NCBI RefSeq assembly: GCF_037038585.1
Contig: NC_092520.1
Coordinates: 190,692,604-190,756,603 of the forward strand
Reading direction: 5' to 3'
DNA from: Patagioenas fasciata
Lineage: Eukaryota; Chordata; Aves; Columbiformes; Columbidae
Length of the DNA stretch: 64,000 nt
The stretch's first letter is position 1, and every line of letters starts with the position of its first letter. Under the pieces are notes generated by a model. The model was not told the DNA's origin, did not search any database, and was given only the letters and a program-made list of their open reading frames with translations. A program made the position numbers and the translations under genes. This document shows, one piece after another, positions 37,301-49,176 of this stretch.

Positions 37301-40260
37301 TCTGAGCTAAAGGGATTTAAACTAGATCTCCTGGCTCCGAACATTGGGTTTTGTCAAATGAGAAGACTCTCCATACTTCTTGCTTAAGATGAAGCATTTT
37401 GTCTTTCTTTTTTTTCTTTAAAAAAAAAAAAAAAAATTAAAGGCTAGGAATTGAAGGGAAGGCAGAAAGGGAGAAAAGCAAATAGTATCAATTATGCCAC
37501 TGCATCAAATCATAAGTAACCTACTACTTAAATATTGTGTATGCTTATGTTCCCCTCATCTCATAAAGGGCACAGAAGATTTGTAAAAAAAGTAAGAATG
37601 TGGCAACAGTGAATATCACAGGAATCTGTTTTGAGGAATAACTAAATAAGCTAGGACCTGTCAAGAACAAAGACAACTTTTTTGTTTTATAGAGCATTAT
37701 CAACTTCCCATTATGATGGGAATAGATTCTTCACCAACTCTTCCAATATAAGAGAAAGGGGGCAGCAAATGAAGGCAGTAGGAACCAGATTTAAGATAAA
37801 TAAAATAAAAGGGTAGTTCTTCCTGCAACAGGTGATAGACTTGTGAAGCTCTACTGTAGGTTGGTCTGTGAGCAAAACATTTTAAGGGCATACCAGACAA
37901 CATCTGGAAAGAGAAACCTGCTGATCGTTGTTAAGCAGATGGAAACCCCATCTATTTCAGGATGTTTTTTTTGTTGTTGCTTGGTTGGGTTTTCTTAGCT
38001 GGAAATAGGGTCTGGGAGAATTTGCAATGAGATTTGCAAGTGTATTGCGTAAGTTTGCCTTTCTCTTAATGTTCCTTAAGCATCTCCTTCAGGCTTTTGG
38101 AGACAGTGCTCTGAATTGGTACAGCGAGGGAGGAAATACAAGATTCTGTGCCTGCTCCTACTCAGTATTTCATTATCCACTGGATACAGTACATACATTA
38201 CTACCACTGCCTTTTCTCTGGTTGTGCTCTAAAAAGAGCAGGTTTTGCTAATTTCTTTGAAAACTGTAGGTATTTACTCTCAGAAGGGAATTCTAGACTG
38301 TACTTCCAAAGGACCAGCCTCCCAAAGATGGGCAGAGCTCTGATGCCTTTCTACCACCTCAGCATTTCACATCAGCTGTCCTGGGCAGCTGAATACCTTT
38401 TGGGCAAGACAATTGCTTGTTGTTGCCCTCAGCTGCCTTGCTCACCTGAAGACACCGTAGGAGCCTGATCTTCAAGGCTCTGGAGCTTCCTGCTAGTGAC
38501 TGATGGGTGGGTGATTCAGCTGAATGCCATCTTGCATTTGGGCTTTTGTCTTAATCACAGCTCTCAAATACATAATTTACACCTCACCTGCAGATTCAGC
38601 AGCTAAAGAACAGGCTAGACATGGCTTGGTTACTTAACATTTAAAAGCAATATTTTATTTTCTAGATCCTCATAACATTCCATTAGATGAGCAAGGTAAC
38701 TTTTTTTTTCCCTACAACCGTTTATATTTCACTAAACTTAGAGACTGTAGATACATGGCAAATTCTTTGTTTGATGTTGAAATATTAGTCATTCTACTGT
38801 GCAGATAGCATTCAGCAATTCACATTTCTGTATGAAGATATTAGGATGGCTTGTCTGACTAGTAAGATATTTCATTAAGAGTTTTCAGGAGCAGTATATC
38901 TGTTAGCACTTTAGCTCTGAATTGTCATCCTAATTGCCAAGAGATTTTTGCTAAATACTGGATTACCCGAAGGCTGAAATATAAAGCAAGTAGCATTTGA
39001 AGAGGTGTCTAACTTCACTGCCTTATTTATCTGTTTGCAGAGATAGGATAACAGTAAAAACAGTGAAAAGTTGATTAGACAATAACATCAGAAAGGGTGA
39101 AATGAAAGACATCTAGAGTATTTTTACTATATTGAAATTGTGTTACAAAATTGATCTTTGAAGTGCTGTAAATAAAGGATGTTTTAGAAAAATAAATGAA
39201 ATCAAATGTATCTCAGTGAATGAAGATGTATGTTTCTGTAAATGCTTGAACAGAATTTGACGAGAATTCCTGAGTCATTTAAAATATCCTTGGAAATCAT
39301 GACATGTTCTTTAATGTGGGCAGCTCTTGTGTGTGTGGTGGGGGTTTTTATTTTGCTTGTTTGGGGTTTTTTCTGTTTGTTTGGTTATTTTTTAAGTAAA
39401 AGATCCAAGCCAAATTGGTTGTTGTTTTGTTTTCCTGAAGTAGTTAGAATGATTTAGTGACTTCACTGAGATATAGATTGGTTTGTTTCATAATTCTTAA
39501 AAATACACTTTTCCAAATATAATGCTATTTTTCAAAGCTGTCAAGGCCTTGGAAAATTAAAAATGGTAATGTTCTGCAGGGGCAACTTATATTGAAGAAA
39601 ATGAAGCTTTTTGAAAGCTAAAGCAAGTATTTTGAGGAAAAATTAAGCCCTTAAAATCAATGTAGAAAAAAAGACTTGGTTCTTCAATTGCTTTGTATGC
39701 TGAACTCCATGCTTTCAGCAGAAGTTCCCAAAAAGCAAAACATCTGCTTGCTTAGACTAAATAGCTAATGATCAGAGTAACAGCTGGCTTTATAAAAGTG
39801 ACCTAATATTACTACAGGCAGTTTGTCTTCTAGCTCTATCCTCAAACCAACCAAATGTCTTCCATCTATTTCTAGCTATTTGGAAAAATCATTTTGTTCC
39901 AGGTCTATGTTAGTTGTTCCTATCACTTCATTTTGTAACTCTTACTCTGAGAGGTGTGAGCATGATAATTAACAAATTTGGCAGGCTGGGACTTCCTGGG
40001 AGGCTTAGGAGCCTTCTGTCAGCCCCCTGGAGCACTGCTGGTAGATCTGTGGGACATTTCATGTTATGTGGTACGCTCACCACACAACCCATCCACCCAT
40101 CACCTGCATGAGTTTGGGGAGAGCTCTGTGTGATCTGTGCCTGCCTTTCTTTTTTTCCTTTTTTTTTTTTTAATCTTTGGATTTTAGACGGTAATTTTGA
40201 ATTTAATTTATCTTACAGTGTTGCAGAAAACTCCCAAGGAGTCAGGCTCTCTTTGGGTTT

Positions 40261-40280
40261 TGTGGTGGTGGTGGTGGTGT
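40261..40280. repeat. Short (GGT)n microsatellite
   Basis: Five tandem GGT units, within a longer G/T-rich plus-strand segment (about 40140-40375). Confidence 0.9.
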
Positions 40281-42640
40281 GGTTTTTAGTTGTTGGTTGT
40301 GTTTTGCTGTTTATTTCATTTGGGGTGTTTTGGTTTTTTCCTTTGTTTGTTTTGTGTTTGGTTTTTTTCACACACCTTAGATATGTGTTTAAAAAAACCT
40401 TATGTTGTTTAAAAAAACTTGTAGATGCGCAGATCGCAGCAGAGTTATGTCTCACTCATATCACTGGAAATATGTGTGAATACATCCTGGATGAGCATCA
40501 AGAGGAAAAAGATCCAGAATAGCTATTTAAGTTTTAGGATAGTGCTGACACAAAACCAAATGCATATACACTGTCAATGTGCGAATTTAAGCTGAAAATT
40601 AGAAGAAGGTTCCTAACCATTACAGCAGGGAGATTCTGGGAAGTCTTTCCAGTGATAACAGAAAGAGCAAAAAAAACAACCTATTTTTTAATAATATAGT
40701 TCAGTGTCTTTTGCAAGATCCTCCTGCAGGAGGACGGAACAGCAGCATTGACCTGGGAATCACCCTCAGTGAGTGCACCTTACTGTTTCAACTGTGCTGA
40801 GTAAGAAAACTGAGCAGCGTGTACCTGTCTGTGCCAGCCAGCTTCCCGCTGCTGGAATAACGTAAAACAGCCATTCCTCATCCCAGACTGATAGACTGGT
40901 GAGCTGAGGTACTGACGACCAAGTGGCCACTTGGCATCTCCAGTACCACTCAGTGTTTCAGACTGCACTGAGTACTGAAACGTCGTAAATCTACGTAGTA
41001 AAAGTAAGTCTAATATGACATCAGTAGACTTAAAAATGTACATTTTTGGTTTAATTATTGTATTTGGACGCTGTTAAAAGTTTACTCTTTTAAATAAGAT
41101 TACCTGTACAAGTGTAAGGTAAAAACCTCTTTTAAAAAAAAGTATTTGAAATCTCACGTAGTTGTATGACTTGAGGAGCTGGGGTTTAATTAATATGCTA
41201 GCCATTAGAAGAGCTTGGCAGTGCTCTCACTTTCTTACATCATATGACCATAGCAAATTTCAGTTCATTTTATTTCAGTGTCAGATTTAACAGTGGCTGA
41301 ATTCTGAGAATATTCACAGCCTCATCCACCCAGTTCTCTTTAATCACCTCCATGTCTTCTTCTCATATTCTCCTGTGAATGGTCTGGCTTCCCCAACAGC
41401 TCTTGAACTCTCACCTCACCATGTGCGTATTTCTCCAAAACACCTGAGTCGACTCATGGAAAATTACTCCTGCAACTTTGTAAGCATTCTCGTTGATGGG
41501 TTTCTGTCCCCCTTTTAATGTGTGTTTCCTACTTAATTGACATAATTCCTTTCCACTGTTTCTTCTTGTATTTTGTCTTATCTCTTTCTCCCCTTATTTA
41601 TTTGGGATGAAGAAAAAGGAGTTCATATTTTGCTTACTGATTTATCTGTATGGTAAACAAAGAAACACCCAAAACTACATAAATCAATGTAATATATATT
41701 AGAACTAACCAAATAGTGGGTAAAAAATGTAAATTCCCTATACTTATTTTTATGTGAGTTTTATTTTCTGCACTGTTGTCTAATCACTTAGTCAAAGGTT
41801 TAGGGTTTTTGTATCTCTTAATGAGACAGAGAGAAAAAACCCAGATTTCTGTATTTAACATGTATTTGAGCAGAGGTCAAGTCAATATTTCATTCAACAG
41901 AATTAATTCAGGAATACTTAGACTGGAAATTACTATTTTAATCCATTAGTGAAAAATACATCTATACAGAAGATTATGGGAGGCTATCCTTTAATCTTTG
42001 TATGTTTCCGTCTTCTCTGGTTTGTGTTGTCCACTGTGGGATTTACAATGTGTGAATCGGCAGAGAAAATGTTTCCACATGGCAGTAATCTTCACTGTCT
42101 GTGTGGGATGTTCCAGCCTTTTTGTGTGAGGTGATAAGACTATGACACAAAATCTGCTGAAAACTTGTCTGTTTAGTGGCTGTACTTGAGGAGGGAAAGA
42201 TGAGAACAGGAATGGATATGTACTGTTCATTAGGAATATGTGTATGTCTTAAATGATCTGATTAGCTTTTCCAATTATTTAAGTGTTTATGATAGGAAAA
42301 GAGATTAATCATATTAAAACTAATTGCAAGTGCAATTTAGAGCAGATTTTAAATACCCTTATTGCCCTGCTGAAATCAGCTGAATCAGGTGAAGCTAATA
42401 AGACAGTCATGTATAATGGGTAGTTTCATGTTACATGCAGTTGAGTGAAATAGAAGGAAATATATTTAGAACAACCAATAAATGTAGTCTTGGGGGTTTT
42501 TTTGTGAATAAGATAATGTGGGTTAATCAGCTTTTTGTAACATGATCTACACATTCTTTCACTGTTGTAAACAGTGCACTTGTATAAAACTGTGATCCAG
42601 GTTTTTGGGGAAAAATTATAATTATTGAAGGTGGCGGGAT

Positions 42641-42708
42641 TTTTGGTTGTTTTTTGTTTGTTTGTTTTGTTTTTTGTTTGTTTGTTTAGTTTGTCTTGTT
42701 TTGTTTTT
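42641..42708. repeat. (GTTT)n / T-rich low-complexity tract
   Basis: TTTG and TTTTG units in imperfect succession. The minus-strand frame through it gives a Lys/Thr/Asn-rich artefact. Confidence 0.92.
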
Positions 42709-45700
42709 CTGTTAGTTAATTCCTGGGATTGCAAAGGTTTTCTATATATATGAAACCCTGGACTCCTGGCGTCTGTTGTTCACTTGAAAGTGACATGGAA
42801 CTTGACCCACTCAGAGTAGCTTTATGGTTAGACAGAAGAATAGGTTTAAGTCACCTTGCAGTGGAATTCAAAATGTTGAGTTAGTCACATTTGTGTACAG
42901 AGCATGAGAGTTTTAGGGACCCAGACTGGGATTCATAGCAGCCAGTGTGTTCAATACTGGGACATGTAGGCTTGGCTGGTAAAATAAAGATCAGTGTAGA
43001 TAATAAACTATAAAAAAGTAATGAAGTGAGAAATGCTTCTTAGAACGACATACAGGGAATAACTATACTGAAACATCTTGTTTAGATGGCCAGATGCAAC
43101 AAAAAAATATTGGAGTTCATAATTGTTGATCTTACTACTGTAACTCCCAAAATAGCCATAAGATGTTGATACTGGAGCCTTCTTTATATTCATCCAATAG
43201 TACAACATTTGCCAAAGAAACAGGAGATGGCAGTTCTAAGCCTTTCCCTCATGAGGGGGTTTAAACCACAGCTGCAGACAGCAGTGTTGTCCATGGGATG
43301 ACAGAGCATGGCAGTTTAGGGTGGGCAACAGTGCTCATCTGTACCGTGGCTGAAGATGGCAATGGAAAAAAAGTCTGAAAGAGAAAACCTTGACTATCCA
43401 TTCTAATGAGTGAGACAAAGGTGGCCCAGTGAAGCATTTCCAGGTGCCAGACTATACTTTTGCCATCCTTCCTTCACTGTGCCTCCCCCCTGCACCCCAG
43501 CCCCAGAAGCAGCAGCAGCTGCTGTGGGCAAGCAGCAAACCCCTGATCTGCCGATGCTGTGGCTGCCCCCCTTGCTCCCCGCCACATCCACCCACACAGC
43601 TGTCTGTGCTTGCAATGGTACATCTCTGCTGGGACCGATGCCTATGTGGACAAAGGTGTTCAGCTGCACAGGCGGCCTCTACTGCTGGAACCACCACTCT
43701 GCGATGGGGGATAGGGGACAAGCAGGAGATCCGTTCCGTAGGCTGGATTAAAGCCTTGGGCCGGCAGTTGTACCATGCTAGCTTATGTCTCAGAGTGAAA
43801 GGAATGAGACATGGGGTTCCTGTCTCTGGCAGTTTGATTATTTTTATCCTTTATCTAGCTGCTGCCCAGTGGGAAAAAAAAAAAAAAGCCACCAACCAAA
43901 CAGAAAAACTCACGCCAGGCTTTCTGTTGTCTCTTCTAGTTTTGAAACCTGCTAAATAATCCTGCTGTATGTCCTGGATACGTTGGTCTGATGGTTACCT
44001 AGGTCATCTGGCTGTCTCTTAATAGCCACCTACTTAACCGTGGTCCATGAAGTCTCTGCATCTTTCAGTCTTGGACCAGTTTCCTTTTTTGTGTGTGTAT
44101 GTGTTGTAGAAACAGAACCAGTTAGACATAAAAGTGTATTGTATCTCCCAGAAAACTGTGCAGCTGTATTATTAGTCTGCATAGGAAATGTATGCAGTTG
44201 CACCACCCGTGTTGGAATAGCAGGAGATTTTCTGCCGCAGGCAGGTATAGCAACCAAGCAAGCAACAGCTGCGATGTCCTGGAAGAAAATACAGCATGTG
44301 CTCCTTTCTGTAGCAAATCAACTGCTTTAGATGGCATAGAGACAACAGATTCATTTCCCCAGTGAGTCACTAAGCCTCCCTAAAGCCTGCTATCTCCAAG
44401 GTTTTCAGCTGAGGTGGAGCATATTACACCACTCCCAATACAGCCAAAACACTAAAGGCATAGTCAAACCCATAATTAATTAATGCTTGTGTAACACTTA
44501 AAAGATGTAACTCACTGGATGAGCAGTAAGGCTGTTGCTAATGATTTTAAATCTACGAAGCAACTTCCTAAAAACCTTTGAAATTGGCAATTATAATGTT
44601 CTGCCTTAGATGGAAAAGCTTTGATCACACCAGAGCAGGAAATAAATGCGTGACTTAAACTGAAGAGATAGTGATAGAGCAGCAGCAAACTGCTAAATAC
44701 ACTGGTGTGGCACAGGGCCAAAAGAAGATTTGCTGCTGCTGCTTCCAAAACTCGTTTTGAAGCCATTGGAGTATTTCTGTGTGGCATAAATGACTGTGAA
44801 AGTCCTACGAAGTCTGCAGTTGCCTGTATTTATGGTCTGAAGAGAAAACTTAATTGAAGAATTTTACTTTCATGCCCTCTTCCTTTTTTTTTTTTTTTAC
44901 CTAATGAACATATCCTGACTTATACTGCCTTATGTTCCAACACAGATGCTTTAGCAAGATTTAAAAAAAAAGGTAGCATTTTAAAAAAATATTAAAATAT
45001 GTCTGAAATCATATTGTTTTCTGTTCAAGGGTTGGAATATTTTGTAAAGAAACTAACTACAGTCTAGAAGATGGATTCTGCTGTGGTGTTTTCCAGGAGT
45101 AAAAAATATGTGATGGTGTCTGCTTGACTAGTGCTGGTTGTGGGTTCAGCAATGACATCAACCAAACTATTTCTCTAATTTATTCAATTTTTCATGAGAT
45201 GATTAAAATTTAAGAGGTTCTTTGGTGTAGTCTTTGCTTGTAAACTTTTTACACTTCCTCGAATAACTTACAGCTATTCATGGGTAGAAGAACTAAAATA
45301 AGAACATTAAAAGAAAATAGAAAAGGCATTGTAGAAAGACTTTGCTTTTAAGCATGTGTGGATATTTTTGAGCTAGTGTTGTCCTGTCACAGGCAAATAT
45401 TGTTTGTCTTTCAAAGGCATCTTCAGAAACATTTTATTTACTTGGATTAATCGCTTAATAAAGTCTCCTAACAGATGTTTGAATAAGTGAAAAATACTCT
45501 TCAAGGTGCTCCTTGAAGGAACAAATATTATTGTAAGGGTTTTATATAGTAATAACTTACTAGAAAAAAAATCCAACTTTCTTTTGGGTATTCCTACTTG
45601 TTTCAAGTGGCAGTGTATGAGGACTAAACTTTTTTGAAATTTCATTTACAAAATAAAGTTACATCCAAGTAAAATGAGGGAAAAAAATCTATTTGACTTG

Positions 45701-46099
45701 TCTGTCAGCTTTCTACTGAGGGATTAAATGTAAGTGTACTGTGCTTATTGATGCAATACCAATATACTTCAGAAATTTTACAAACATTTGACAAGTATAA
45801 TTAGTTATGGGAAACATAGTCATTTAAATTACACATCATACATGTTTAGTTCCATGGACAGATACATCCTCTAACTGGGCTTTTACAAGTGTTAGATGTT
45901 TAACAAAAATGAATCTGAGGTTAAACAGACATGTGGGGATGCTGTATAATCAGGAAATTCCTAACATTTATTATTTATATATCAATGGCATCTAAGTGCA
46001 TTTGTCAGTGACCAGGGTTTCATTGTGTAAGTTACCGTATGAACGAAGAACAGGAATATGACACCTGCCCTCGGGAATTTATATATAACGAGGTGTATA

Positions 46100-47238
46100 G
46101 ATGATGGCAAAGCACTGGATGTGGTCTATCTTGATGTCAGTAAAGCATTTGATATAGCAACATCCTTGCTGCTAAACTGAGGAAGTGTGGTCTGGACGAT
46201 CAGGTAGTGAGGTGGACTGCGAACTGGCTGAAGGAAAGAAACCAGAGAGTTGTGGTCAATGGGGTAGAGTCCAGTTGGAGTGCCTCAGGGGTCAGTACTG
46301 GGGTCTGTATTATTCAATATATTCATCAATTACTTGGATGAGGGAATTGAGTGTACTATCAGCAAGTTTGCTGATGACACCAAGCTGGGAGGAGTGGCTG
46401 ACACGCCAGAAGGCTGTGCTGCCATCCAGTGAGACCTGGACAGGCTGGAGAGTTGGGTGGGAAAAAATTTAATGAAATATAACAAGGGAAAGTGTAGAGT
46501 CTTGAATCTGGGTAGGAACAATCCCAGGTTCCAGTATAAGTTGGGGAATGACCTATTAGAGAGCAGTGTAGGGGAAAGGGACCTGGAGGTCCTGGTGAAC
46601 AGCAGGATGACCATGAGCCAGCACTGTGCCCTAGTGGCCAGGAAGGCCAATGGCATCCTGGGGTGTATTAGAAGAGGGGTGGTTAGTAGGTCCAGAGAGG
46701 TTCTCCTTCCCCTCTACTTAGCCCTGGTGAGACCACACCTGGAATATTGTGTCCAGTTCTGGGCCCCTCAGTTCCAGGGAACTGCTGGAGAGAGTCCAGC
46801 GCAGGGCAACAAAGATGATGGAGTGGAGCATCTCCCTTATGAGGAAAGACTGAGGGAACTGGGGCTCTTTAGCTTGGAGATGAGGGGACTGAGGGGTGAC
46901 CTCATTAATGTTTATAAATATATAAAGGGTGAGTGTCACGAGGGTGGAGCCAGGCTCTTCTTGGTGACAACCAACGATAGGACAAGGGGTAATGGGTTCA
47001 AACTGGAACACAGTAGGTTCCACTTAAATTTGAGAAGAAACTTCTTCTCAGTGAGGGTAACAGAACACTGGAACAGGCTGCCCAGGGGGTTTGAGGAGTC
47101 TCCTTCTCTGGAGACATTCAAAACCTGCCTGGACACATTCCTGTGTAACTTCATCTGGGTGTTCCTGCTCTGGCAGGGGGATTGGACTAGATGATTTTTT
47201 CGAGGTTCCATCCAATCCCTAACATTCTCTGATTCTTT
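46100..47238 (+). mobile_element. CR1 LINE, 5'-truncated copy with reverse transcriptase remnant
   Basis: About 1.1 kb of CR1 in sense orientation. It begins within the reverse transcriptase: a VVYLDVSKAF-type segment at about 46110-46152, then a [22 protein letters not shown] segment whose FADD catalytic box is at 46367-46378. A TGA at about 46431-46433 breaks that frame. The longest open remnant is 245 codons (46457-47194) and ends with the CR1 C-terminal blocks ([41 protein letters not shown]). Small deletions relative to the 20.1-kb copy occur near 46772-46786 and 46815. The 3' end is a decayed ATTCTCTGATTCTTT tail (47224-47238). It is non-functional. Similarity to the other copy suggests the same or a sister subfamily. 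Confidence 0.96.
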
Positions 47239-47269
47239 GGGAGGAGCTGCTGAGAAAATAATTATATTG

Positions 47270-47351
47270 TACAAAGTGTTTCAAAAAGATGGACCCAATT
47301 TCAAAGATACAATGAATTCAGAACGAGTCCATCTTTTTGAAAGACCCTGTA
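47270..47351. mobile_element. 82-bp TA-flanked inverted-repeat element, mariner-like MITE candidate
   Basis: Two 25-base arms, 47270-47294 and 47327-47351, are inverted repeats matching at 22 of 25 positions. They share TTTCAAAAAGATGGAC and its complement. Each outer end is TA, as expected for a TA target duplication of the Tc1/mariner superfamily, and the right arm read outward-in starts CAGGGTCTTTCAAAAAG, which resembles mariner ends. The 32-base centre has no coding content. It lies only about 30 bp after the CR1 3' tail. Alternatives are a hairpin transcript or the remains of a larger element reduced to its ends. Confidence 0.65.
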
Positions 47352-48446
47352 TATTAGTCTGTATAAAAAGCAGTTGAGTTGACGAAGCAGCGATCTGTCA
47401 CATTTTTTCCTAGCTGTTGCTGGAAGTGAGAATTTCCAAAGAGGTGTTGAACAGGTCTGTCTCAGTTTCTCATCTGTAAGGTAGAGGTATTATAGTAATG
47501 CTTAAGGTGTTTTGTGTGGAGCATGTTCACATTTCTAAAGCTCTTTCAAGAGAAGAAGGGTTAGCTCCCAGTGTGACATTATAGGGCAGAGTCCCCCTGC
47601 GATGGATTTATGCAGAAAGCCTTTGCAGTCTACCTGGGACTGACACGTGGGTGTGGGCAGGTCAGTCTGCAGCCGCCTGGAGAAGCCCCTTGTGTGCCAT
47701 GTAAGCCCCAGGTGATGCTTACAGGTGAGGAGAAGCCTTCACCTGGAGATCTGATGTATTCTGCTGATTCAGTAAGGAACTGAGAATCCTGAGACCTAGG
47801 AACTGAACCTGGCAGACAGTGTCAACTCGAGCATGTCATTCACCTTCTTTGCCTTGGTTTGCTGTTGGCAAAGCAGAGATGATATCCCCATACTTTCTGA
47901 AGTCAGTTCAGCAAGAAAAGGACTATATAAACAGTGGGGTGCACAGATGGTACAATGTGAGCATTGACACGTGAGGTGCCAGATTATGCTGCTTCTAATG
48001 ACAAGACAGCCCTTTCAGCATGATCACAGCCTTCCTAATGGCACATGGCTTCACTTAAGTGAGCCTGCATGTACATTTACATCTGAAAACTTAGGTCAAA
48101 ACAGCTGCTCTGAACATTTATCCTGTGGTGGATCCTCTCTGATTGTAATTCTAAATAGAAACCCATGGACTGCAGCAAGGCCTGGTACCTCAGGGTCCCA
48201 GCCTGAAAACAAGCATGGAGAAATCTGGCAAAATCTAGTAGGCATTTACTGTATAAAACAAAGCTCTAACATATCCCTAAAGGAACAGTTTTACTGAATG
48301 GGGATACCACTGGTGTGATTTTACCTAATTGCTGTAAGTTAATGTTCATATGCTAGAAGTGTAGTAGGACAGTCATAACAGGCTAAAAAGTTAGGTTTTG
48401 CTTGTGTGGCAGTCAGTACAGCTTGGGTCCATGTGTCATATTTGAT

Positions 48447-48472
48447 GGTAATAATAATAACGATAATAATAA
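48447..48472. repeat. (AAT)n microsatellite, interrupted
   Basis: TAATAATAATAACGATAATAATAAC: trinucleotide units with one CG interruption. Confidence 0.9.
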
Positions 48473-49080
48473 CCTGTGTAATTCTTTTTCATCTGTCATT
48501 CTTCTTCATGCTGTGAAGGTGGGTACATGAACATGGGTATAGGGCTGGTTGCTGGTGGCAGCTGTTTTCCAATTGCTGCCATCTCTGTTCCACGAGGTCT
48601 TGCAACACATGTCGTCCAGGGAGTCCCTGGTGCTGAATGGTCGGTACAGCTTTTCTCTGTTACGCCCTCCATACCGCCAGGTAAAAAAGCGCATGGATCA
48701 CTATTAGAGGCTTCGGTGTTCACTGCCAGTCACTGCACTGTGTTGTCCTCATACATTATTGTTGTCTCTGGTTCTGACTTTCAGGGAGATGATGCTCTGT
48801 ATTCATTACTCTTAATTCAGAAGTAAATGTTGTGACTATGACAAAGACTGACATGGTCAAAGGCTTTAAATTGCACAAGGGAGAAGTGGATGAAAATCCA
48901 CGTTTCTTTTTACTCTCTTCTTAAAAAAAATAGCGTATGTTATAAAATGAATAAAAGGACAATTCCAGGTTGCTGTTGTCTTCCAGGAAATGATGACTTA
49001 AGAGAGAAAAAAAGGAAGTGGTGAGTCCTACTGACAAGAGGAAAGGTGTTAATGGTAGTTTCCAAAATTCCTAGAAATCC

Positions 49081-49176
49081 AACAGAGAAATTGAGAGAAA
49101 ATAGAGCAAAAGAGAAGAAGGAAAAAAAAAAAGAAAGAAAAAGGAGGGAATGAAGAAGGGAGGAAGGAAGGAGAAG
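49081..49176. repeat. Purine-rich low-complexity tract
   Basis: A nearly pure A/G strand with an A-run, GAAA units and GGAA/GGAAGGAAGG units. It is mixed rather than a clean tandem array. Confidence 0.85.

Larger units (their letters stand above)
34351..46099. other. Intron 1, no exon seen, G/T-rich tracts
   Basis: Mostly AT-rich unique-looking DNA. G/T-rich plus-strand stretches with TTTGTTTG, GGT and TTTTGGGG words occur at 39325-39430, 40140-40375 and 42625-42710. An A-run lies at 37420-37437. A GC-richer patch with overlapping frames lies at 43410-43760. The frames at 40130-40522 and 43429-43959 are driven by low-complexity or GC-rich sequence and lack family motifs. Confidence 0.5.

Noticed and set aside
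40130-40522. 130-codon ORF with hydrophobic stretch
   Set aside because: The Phe/Val/Leu run is the translation of a G/T-rich low-complexity tract.
46457-47194. 245-codon ORF as a host gene
   Set aside because: It is a CR1 reverse transcriptase remnant. The FADD box lies upstream in a frame broken by a stop.
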